Below, in pieces: positions 32,200 through 37,850 of a stretch of DNA of 37,850 nucleotides (its first letter is position 1; every line of letters begins with the position of its first letter). The translations under genes were made by a program, and so were the position numbers. The notes below the pieces were generated by a model. That model had not been told where the DNA came from and made no database searches. It worked only from the letters and a program-made list of their open reading frames with translations. Source of the DNA: an uncultured Lachnospiraceae bacterium (GTDB lineage: Bacteria > Bacillota > Clostridia > Lachnospirales > Lachnospiraceae); NCBI GenBank assembly GCA_902767015.1, contig CACXFV010000125.1, forward strand, positions 1-37,850, written 5' to 3'.

Positions 32200-33891
32200 T
32201 TGAAAAGAATTTATCCCGTTATCTTATCATTTTGTATCACAGCGATGAGTATCCCGTTATCTGCCACTCATGCCGCTACGGTTAACCCTGAACCCTATGA
32301 TGCCAGTAAGAGCTACACGTTCCATTATGATGACATAAACAGTTCTGAGTTGGATGAACTATACGATTTAGCGAAAGATGACCTTCCAACACGATACGAC
32401 TTAGGCGAACACATTCACTTATACGTGGAAGATCAGGGAACGTCGGATTTATGCGACTTATTTGCCGATATGAAATGTATTGAAACAAATTATGCCCTGA
32501 CTTCCGGACAATCCGTTGATTTATCAGAAACATATATTGATTACTTATCTTCCCGATATCTCTACGGCTCCAGAGAACCGGGAACACTCAATGATGGCTC
32601 CACCATGTTCTATGCCTCCAAATTTGGTGCCGCACCGGAAAGTGAGGTCCCTAAAGCAGATTATTCTGACAATTTATCTGCCATTACAGAGGCAACTCCT
32701 TCCTGCGTTGTCACTGCTACAATTGATTTTACCAATTTAAATGAGACGGATGAGATTAACCTTAGATTACTGAAAATTATTAAAAAGCATCTGATGAAAT
32801 ATGGCTCTCTTGCCACCGATATGCATTCACCTGACTTATCAGCAGGTGATGCGTATAATGAATACCATTTTGCCTACTATTACAGAGAATCCGTATTTCA
32901 GGAGGACTTAAGACCAAATCATCACATCAGCATTGTCGGATGGGATGACCAATATCCAAAAGAAAACTTTGCTGTGGCACCGGAAAATGATGGTGCGTTT
33001 CTCTGTCTCAATTCCTGGGGAGAAGATTTTGGCGAACAGGGTTATTTTTATATCTCTTATGAAACTTTATGCTCATTTGAAATATTAAACGGTGTGCTTT
33101 CCACCGAAGCTTACAGTCCCACCACCGAATACACTTATGCGGAATGTAACAATTATGGCGGTGAAATCATCAGTGCCACCAAGGAAAATAATTTTTATGG
33201 TGTCGTTTATCAGACAAACAGTCAGAATGAATTTTTAAAACGGATATGTATGGAGCTTACATCAAATCCCGGAAAAGTCCGTATTTACTGTAACCCACAT
33301 GATGGAGAATTTGATGAAAGTAAGATGATTTACCTCGGAGAAACAGCTATCAGCTTCTGGGGGGACACCCTGATGAATCTGACACATCCGTTAAGACTTG
33401 ACGGTAAAGAATTTGCGTTGGTTTTTGAAGTGCTGTATTCTGACCGTATGAATGAAGATTTTATCAACAATAATCCGAGTAAAACCCGTGACACGCAGGA
33501 AATCCTAGCCGGTCATTTCTATAACAGCCATGATATCACTGCCGGTTTTTCATTGATGGACTATGATTTGCTGCTCTATGTGCTCACTGTGGATTCTGCC
33601 GATTCCGCTGAAGTATCAGACGAGCTGACTGATACACAGGATATAGCTGATAGTCATGATACACCTGATGCTCTTGACGCACCTGATGCTCTTGACACAC
33701 TTGATGCTCATGACACACTCGATGCTCATGATGTATCTGATATTGAAGATTTGTCTGAAACGACAGATAACACAGACAACTCCGGGCACAAAAATACGCT
33801 TCTGCTCATAATATCTGTGATAACTGTCATTGCTGTTTCATGTATCGTAATACTGGTATTGGCTAAAAAGGCTGCCGGGAAACGGCAATAA
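32200..33891 (+). CDS. membrane-anchored papain-like (C1) cysteine protease
   Basis: A 563-residue exported protein. A signal peptide covers residues 1-25 (cleavage likely after THA). The C1 domain has the oxyanion Gln79 and Cys85 (DQGTSDLCDLFA; usual spacing of six, but the canonical GxCGSCWAF is altered), His241 (NHHISIVGWDD) and Asn271 (CLNSWGEDFGEQGY), so the triad is complete. Residues ~290-465 look like the lectin-like beta domain often attached to bacterial C1 peptidases. An Asp/Ala/His-rich stretch with four 18-bp repeats (33664-33735) follows, then a TM helix near 530-552 and a basic tail. The start is TTG, with AGGAGG eight bases upstream. It probably acts at the cell surface. The substrate is unknown. 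Confidence 0.85.
   Translation: MKRIYPVILSFCITAMSIPLSATHAATVNPEPYDASKSYTFHYDDINSSELDELYDLAKDDLPTRYDLGEHIHLYVEDQGTSDLCDLFADMKCIETNYALTSGQSVDLSETYIDYLSSRYLYGSREPGTLNDGSTMFYASKFGAAPESEVPKADYSDNLSAITEATPSCVVTATIDFTNLNETDEINLRLLKIIKKHLMKYGSLATDMHSPDLSAGDAYNEYHFAYYYRESVFQEDLRPNHHISIVGWDDQYPKENFAVAPENDGAFLCLNSWGEDFGEQGYFYISYETLCSFEILNGVLSTEAYSPTTEYTYAECNNYGGEIISATKENNFYGVVYQTNSQNEFLKRICMELTSNPGKVRIYCNPHDGEFDESKMIYLGETAISFWGDTLMNLTHPLRLDGKEFALVFEVLYSDRMNEDFINNNPSKTRDTQEILAGHFYNSHDITAGFSLMDYDLLLYVLTVDSADSAEVSDELTDTQDIADSHDTPDALDAPDALDTLDAHDTLDAHDVSDIEDLSETTDNTDNSGHKNTLLLIISVITVIAVSCIVILVLAKKAAGKRQ
33664..33735 (+). repeat. 18-bp in-frame tandem repeat (four units) in the protease gene
   Basis: Four 18-base units (CCTGATGCTCTTGACGCA and variants) encode PDALDA, PDALDT, LDAHDT and LDAHDV. 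The period keeps the frame, so copy-number changes would alter the length of the stalk between the protease and its membrane anchor. Confidence 0.85.
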
Positions 33892-33921
33892 ACCGTAACA
33901 TTTCAGCTGCTATCCCCAGTC

Positions 33922-33997
33922 AACCTCCACCTGCACTATACGCTTTCGTTTCTGAAAAAACATCTGAAGCTCTGTCGTATTCAGTTTGGTGGAGGTT
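33922..33997. repeat. inverted repeat with perfect 10-bp ends after the CapA unit
   Basis: AACCTCCACC (33922-33931) and GGTGGAGGTT (33988-33997) are exact complements; inner ATACG and CGTAT segments can extend pairing. The right arm overlaps the stop codon of the small CxxC gene. On the minus strand an internal T6 run occurs but none follows the distal arm, so it is not a standard terminator. Confidence 0.55.
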
Positions 33998-34220
33998 AAT
34001 ATTCTTTGATTACTTCCTCCACACCATATTTTTTCATAAAATTCTTCAAATCTTTTTCATCCTTAATCAGTGTGCCGCCCCTAAATTCTCCCGTACGAAT
34101 ATTCTTTAGCCCTGCTACCTTTTCACCATTACAAATGCTGCAGCGCATTACCGGTTTCCAATTCTCCTTATCATATGTGACTACTTCTTTTGAACTTTTC
34201 AAGCTTTTCTTCCATAACAT
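33996..34220 (-). CDS. small CxxC protein, unknown
   Basis: A 74-residue protein with MLWKKSLKSSKEVVTYDK, WKPVMRCSICNGEKVAGLKN, a middle GEFRGGTLI and ending KKYGVEEVIKEY. The CxxC may bind a metal. Close relatives are widespread in Clostridia and are sometimes automatically labelled aspartate dehydrogenase, a name that nothing in this short sequence supports. AAAGGG lies shortly before the ATG. It follows the CapA-like gene by only 21 bases, so they form a unit. Confidence 0.68.
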   Translation of the reverse strand: MLWKKSLKSSKEVVTYDKENWKPVMRCSICNGEKVAGLKNIRTGEFRGGTLIKDEKDLKNFMKKYGVEEVIKEY

Positions 34221-34241
34221 GTCCCTTTACCTGCCATTTCG

Positions 34242-35423
34242 TTACTGTTCTTCAGCCGACGGTAACACATTTCCCTCATCATCAATCTGTATATCAAAAG
34301 AGATACTCTCCATGAAATCAAACAATTTTCTTGCATCGTCTCCTGCAATATCAGTGGTTTTATAACTTTGACTGCTACATGGCAGCAGACTGATTTTTGT
34401 GGTGTTGTCTTCATTGATATCAACTTTTAATACCACCGTGTCTGAATGATAATTGCCAAACAGGAAATTACCCAGACTATAGACAATCGGCTTACCCTCG
34501 TAAAATTCAATTCCCTCCAATACATGAGGATGCGTTCCCACCACCAAATCGGCGCCGGCATCCATATAGCCATGGGCAATAGTTTTCTGAAATTCTGCCA
34601 CAGAATAGGATTTTTCCACACCAAAATGAACATAGATAATGACATAATCACATTCTTTTTTCGCCTCACTGATGGCACCTAAAATATATCCGTAATAAGG
34701 TGTTGACTCATAAGAGGTAAGTAGTCCGGGATTCGTCTCCGTGGCATACCATGAGCCCTGTGGGACAAATCTTGTGGAGCCAAAAACCGCTATCTTTTTT
34801 CCTTTTACCTCTTTTATGCATGGCTTAATTGCCTCATCAAGGTTATTACCCGCTCCCACATAAGGAATATCTAATTCATTCAGCTTATTCATTGTATCCT
34901 GAAGTGCTGACACTCCATAATCTAAGGTATGATTATTGGCAAGGGTGATGATATCTGTTCCCATTTCCTTCCATAATTTTTCACGCTCTAACGGTGCTCT
35001 AAAAGTATATAACTGATAGTCCACCATCTGACCGCCATCACTAGCCACAAATTCATGATCTGCAATATATAAGTCAACATTTTGCATCGTATCAATAATA
35101 TTTTGAGATAAAAAACCATTCAAGCCTTCGTTTTGATAATACTCATAAAGATTATCCGGAAAGTAAATATCCCCTGTAAATGCCAGTGTGATTTTTTCAT
35201 CGCCATCTTCTGCCTCATTTTCTGCATTACTGTTTTCTTCCTCCGGCATAACTTTCTCATCATAATTCAATCCATTTTCTGTGACTGTCGTGAAAGTCTC
35301 GTCTGTCTCTTGAAGTGATATGTCCCTTTCTTCAGTTACAGAAGCTTCATGATGATTCTCTAAACCACAGCCCCCAATGACTACTGCCACACACAATATC
35401 GTACATAATATCCGTTTTTTCAT
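34242..35423 (-). CDS. CapA/PgsA-like lipoprotein (metallophosphatase fold)
   Basis: A 393-residue lipoprotein: signal MKKRILCTILCVAVVIGG with lipobox Cys in IGGC. After an acidic linker (~25-75) comes a CapA-type domain (calcineurin-like fold): LAFTGDIYFPDN, LANNHTLDYGVSAL, FGSTRFVPQG, YVIIYVHFG, and VGTHPHVLEGIEFYEGKPIVYSLGNFLFG with the conserved HPH. CapA proteins take part in poly-gamma-glutamate or related polymer synthesis, but no capBC genes are in this window, so that role is unproved. GGAGAAG lies just before the ATG at 35423; the ORF extends to 35480 but the longer form would bury the signal peptide. Confidence 0.85.
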   Translation of the reverse strand: MKKRILCTILCVAVVIGGCGLENHHEASVTEERDISLQETDETFTTVTENGLNYDEKVMPEEENSNAENEAEDGDEKITLAFTGDIYFPDNLYEYYQNEGLNGFLSQNIIDTMQNVDLYIADHEFVASDGGQMVDYQLYTFRAPLEREKLWKEMGTDIITLANNHTLDYGVSALQDTMNKLNELDIPYVGAGNNLDEAIKPCIKEVKGKKIAVFGSTRFVPQGSWYATETNPGLLTSYESTPYYGYILGAISEAKKECDYVIIYVHFGVEKSYSVAEFQKTIAHGYMDAGADLVVGTHPHVLEGIEFYEGKPIVYSLGNFLFGNYHSDTVVLKVDINEDNTTKISLLPCSSQSYKTTDIAGDDARKLFDFMESISFDIQIDDEGNVLPSAEEQ

Positions 35424-35517
35424 AATCTGCTTCTCCATTAGTTTTCCACTCTCAAACTTATAAAACTTGATACTTCTCATTTCGTAACAACTCAGCTACG
35501 CACTTGCAAGATACTTT

Positions 35518-37083
35518 TCAGCCTGCATTTTTTATCCTCACAAATTCAAGAAATTCTTCCCTTGGAATTGGCTTTGAAAAATAATATCCCTGAATATAAT
35601 CTACCCCAAGGCTGCACATGGTTTCTAACTGTTCTTTTGTCTCCACACCCTCTGAAACAATCTGAAGTCCCATACGTTTTACCATGGATACAACACTTTC
35701 CATGACACATCTTGCTTTTTGACTCTTAAAATATGCCCATGTAAAGCCATTGTCAAATTTAATGATATCCACAGGCATATCTACAAAATAGTCCAGATTA
35801 GAACGTCCTGTTCCAAAATCATCCAGCGAAAACCGGACACCATAATCAATCAGGGACGTCATATTCAACATCAATATCCTTTTGGCATTTGTAGATGCCG
35901 TCTCTGTAATCTCCAGATTAATCTTTGAAGGCGGAATCTGATATTCTTTCATAATTGCAATAAAATCTGATGCCAGACTTTCCTGATCAAATTGGACCAC
36001 TGAAAGATTCACTTCAATATACCGCACCCCCAGTAATGTGATATCCTCCTTCTTCCGCAAATCACATACCTGTCTGAATATTTCTTCTCCCAAAGGAATA
36101 ATCTGACCGGTTTCTTCTGCAATCGGAATAAATCTACCGGGCGGAATAATATTTCCCTCCTTGTCACGAATACGTACCAGTGCCTCCGCAGATGAGAATT
36201 TATTCTCCTTAACGTCATAAATCGGTTGAAAAAACACTTCCACACGGTCATCGGAAATAGCGCTTTCTATCATTTCTCTTGTTTTAGCGTATTCACTGAT
36301 TCCTTTCACAGCCGCCTGATCTACCATAAGATATTTCTTTCCCTCCAGCTCCGGCAGAAAATAATTATGAATATGTAAAAATTCATTGACATTATTTACC
36401 ACACGGCTATCTGCAACCAGCATACATTTGATGTCAATCATCGGCTCAAAACGATTCCGCAATTCACTGTCAATGCATTCGTATGCTGCCTCCATCTCCA
36501 GACTGGTCTGAAAAATAATCGCAAACTGGTCTCCCGATACACGGAATACAATTCCACCGGCAAGACCATTCAGATAATCTGCAATCTGCGTCGCCAGATG
36601 CGTATCACTCTTCACAATCTTGTCTCTGTTTTGGCGTATAAACCATAAATCAATTGCCGCAAAAGTCTTCCCGGCATTGTATAAGTAATTCAGATAATCA
36701 ATCAGTGCATTGGCAGTATACTGTCCTGTCATGCGATCCACACCTTCATGTGGGTTCTCAAGCTCTGCATAAATCAACACCATCCCAAAGGCTGCTGCAA
36801 TTCCCACTAAGAGCAGATTAGGGAAAAACAACTGAATCAATGCAGCCAACAGCCATGTTCCCTGCCATAAAAGTATCGTTCTTCTCCTTCGCTTACTGGC
36901 AAGTCCATGGGAGCGCACCGCCTCAATGATAGTCGAGATAATAAAAATCAAGGTAAACAAATACGTTGCTATCGTAGAAGGGCCATAGGAATACACCGTC
37001 ATCCCATTGATATAATAATGAATAGGAAGTACTGCGATACACACCAATCCCACCATTGCGGTAATGAAATACACTCTTTTCAT
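35518..37083 (-). CDS. EAL-domain cyclic-di-GMP phosphodiesterase, main part of a split gene
   Basis: The main fragment of an EAL-domain protein. The N-terminal ~110 residues hold membrane helices (MKRVYFITAMVGLVCIAVLP, then STIATYLFTLIFIIS and further segments). A degenerate GGDEF-like region covers ~115-255 with no GGDEF motif. The EAL domain (about 275-515) is complete: EALVR, LEITETAS, LDDFGTGRSNLDYF, VDIIKFD, IVSEGVETKEQLE and QGYYFSKP, so phosphodiesterase activity is expected. This ORF lacks a ribosome binding site at its ATG; the true start is in the preceding fragment (37080-37391), separated by an apparent frameshift. Confidence 0.85.
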   Translation of the reverse strand: MKRVYFITAMVGLVCIAVLPIHYYINGMTVYSYGPSTIATYLFTLIFIISTIIEAVRSHGLASKRRRRTILLWQGTWLLAALIQLFFPNLLLVGIAAAFGMVLIYAELENPHEGVDRMTGQYTANALIDYLNYLYNAGKTFAAIDLWFIRQNRDKIVKSDTHLATQIADYLNGLAGGIVFRVSGDQFAIIFQTSLEMEAAYECIDSELRNRFEPMIDIKCMLVADSRVVNNVNEFLHIHNYFLPELEGKKYLMVDQAAVKGISEYAKTREMIESAISDDRVEVFFQPIYDVKENKFSSAEALVRIRDKEGNIIPPGRFIPIAEETGQIIPLGEEIFRQVCDLRKKEDITLLGVRYIEVNLSVVQFDQESLASDFIAIMKEYQIPPSKINLEITETASTNAKRILMLNMTSLIDYGVRFSLDDFGTGRSNLDYFVDMPVDIIKFDNGFTWAYFKSQKARCVMESVVSMVKRMGLQIVSEGVETKEQLETMCSLGVDYIQGYYFSKPIPREEFLEFVRIKNAG

Positions 37084-37391
37084 TTTGCGCTTTGCATTTC
37101 CCGTAAAAAGCTCCCCTGTGGTATAATAAATCCCTGGTATGTCTGAAATTCCAATGCCATCACGTACATTTTACATACCGCCTTTTTCATCTCCGCCGAA
37201 AGCTGTCCCTTCGCTTCTGCTGCAATGGCAAAAATCGATAAAATGTCAAACATAAGACAGAGAATTGCCGAAAAAACTGCATAAAAATATAATTTTCTGC
37301 TTCTGGTCCGCAAAAAATTTTCTCTCGTACTCATATATAAGATAATAATCAGCATGAACAACCCACAGCACTGTGGAACAATATTCAACAT
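37080..37391 (-). pseudogene. 5' fragment of the EAL-domain gene (frameshifted)
   Basis: A 103-codon frame with a strong GGGAGG ribosome binding site and ATG at 37391. It encodes two TM segments and reads ...VCKMYVMALEFQTYQGF at residues 72-88. A shift back by one base near 37120 joins YQGF to YYTTGELFTGNAKRK and then directly to the ATG of the main EAL fragment, giving one protein of about 624 residues with continuous membrane topology. I see no canonical slippery site there, so this is more likely a frameshift mutation or a base-call error than programmed shifting. In isolation the fragment would be meaningless. Confidence 0.7.
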
Positions 37392-37719
37392 AAATCTCCT
37401 CCCTTGTATGTTTTCCGGGAGTTACTATTCACAGGAAACATTTCCATTATCATTCGTAATTCCGGATTAATCAGTTATTCCATCATATATCTCTTTTACC
37501 TCTATATCAAACCGCCATCTGTCCCAAAAGTCAAGCAGAATTTCTGCACAGCTGTTTGCGAACAATGGGGCTGAACTGCTACAATTATTATAGACAACCA
37601 TAACATATATTGCAACAAATAAAAAAATTTTGCAACTGAACTGTTATATAAAAATTGACAAATTTCTCGGAATATGCTTAAATGATGTCTGTATTCATTT
37701 GATGAGGAGGTATTTTCAT
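37392..37719. other. 328-bp intergenic stretch upstream of the EAL gene
   Basis: No convincing gene on either strand. The first ~15 bases are the ribosome binding site of the EAL gene. The remainder is AT-rich and ends in the promoter at 37655-37683 and the ribosome binding site GAGGAGG for the small ORF starting at 37720. I could not place the EAL promoter. Confidence 0.5.
37655..37683 (+). promoter_or_regulatory. strong rightward promoter near the window end
   Basis: A perfect TTGACA (37655-37660) is 17 bases ahead of TTAAAT (37678-37683), with TG at 37675-37676 forming an extended -10. It drives the small ORF at 37720 or whatever lies beyond the window. Confidence 0.65.
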
Positions 37720-37788
37720 ATGAGCAAATCTGACAATTCCGTACCGCGCTTTAATAAAAAGAGGCCTTTCGTCACTTTTAGTGGGTAA
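37720..37788 (+). CDS. very short ORF (22 residues) or start of an interrupted gene
   Basis: ATG at 37720 has an excellent ribosome binding site (GAGGAGG, seven to eight bases upstream) behind a strong promoter. The frame MSKSDNSVPRFNKKRPF closes at TAA 37786-37788 after 22 codons. One base over, the reading continues LVGNSYAGLRGEDGMIA before another stop. It may be a leader peptide, a small protein, or the start of a gene broken by insertion or frameshift. The window ends 62 bases later. Confidence 0.4.
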   Translation: MSKSDNSVPRFNKKRPFVTFSG

Positions 37789-37850
37789 TTCGTATGCGGG
37801 TTTACGTGGAGAAGACGGCATGATAGCCTGACTGGCTGCCAGCCAAGCCC

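Noticed and set aside
33996-34220. Labelling the 74-residue CxxC protein as aspartate dehydrogenase
   Set aside because: It is far too short for a dehydrogenase and has no dinucleotide-binding motif.
37110-37135. Programmed -1 frameshift in the EAL gene
   Set aside because: The zero-frame codons TTT ATT ATA do not form an X XXY YYZ slippery heptamer and no downstream hairpin is evident; a mutation or base error is simpler.
37788-37850. 5' end of a group II intron or insertion element after the 22-codon ORF
   Set aside because: No GUGYG-type intron start or recognisable terminal inverted repeat; too little sequence to support it.
1-37850. CRISPR array, prophage, rRNA operon or complete transposon
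   Set aside because: No regularly spaced repeats, integrase, transposase, phage structural genes or rRNA sequence were recognised in the window.

Overview
The window looks like a chromosomal segment of a low-GC Gram-positive anaerobe of the Clostridia, most likely the family Lachnospiraceae. This is inferred from AT-rich DNA, strong AGGAGG-type ribosome binding sites, intrinsic terminators, and families typical of that group (DUF1836, DUF5688, DUF4366-like, YerC, a membrane-anchored degenerate-GGDEF/EAL protein). No phage, CRISPR array, rRNA or complete insertion sequence was seen. Most genes lie on the minus strand.

Layout: 142-5187 holds an RlmCD-type 23S rRNA uracil methyltransferase coupled to a small membrane protein, a small acidic-tailed membrane protein, and the PcrA helicase. 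An intergenic repeat hub (5191-5485) follows. 5486-8820 is an envelope-stress-type operon, pspA / zinc-ribbon membrane protein / SPFH protein, arranged like Bacillus ydjF-ydjG-ydjI, with a clear promoter and a terminator-like hairpin after pspA. 8998-14323 carries DUF1836, YerC, a PHP hydrolase, a cold-shock protein with promoter and terminator, a methyltransferase-hslO pair and an unknown membrane protein. 14395-19180 holds a SEC-C protein, a large charged one-TM protein, tRNA-Arg(CCG), DUF5688, and an unknown gene followed by an XRE regulator. 19372-23650 has a ferritin-like protein and a SWIM/SNF2 helicase transcribed behind a short, apparently frameshifted leader ORF containing a 17-bp tandem repeat. 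23714-27707 is a Na+/phosphate symporter, response regulator and histidine kinase operon whose promoter carries three Pho-box-like hexamers at 10-11 bp spacing. 27850-29916 has upp and several small unknown genes, including a 39-residue membrane peptide. 30639-33891 has a MATE exporter with an operator-like palindrome over its -35 box, divergent from a membrane-anchored papain-like protease with a TTG start and an Asp-rich tandem repeat. 33996-37391 has a CapA-like lipoprotein, a small CxxC protein and an EAL-domain cyclic-di-GMP phosphodiesterase gene split by an apparent one-base frameshift. The window ends with a strong rightward promoter and a very short ORF.

Functionally the region is mostly housekeeping plus envelope-facing accessory functions: membrane stress, phosphate sensing and uptake, redox chaperone, drug export, cyclic-di-GMP turnover. 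The most noteworthy signals are intergenic: a 101-bp palindromic element present in two diverged, indel-free copies; the predicted Pho-box promoter; and the out-of-phase 17-bp repeat in front of the SNF2 gene. I did not find an obviously new multi-gene system. All homology statements come from recognising motifs by eye, without database searches.
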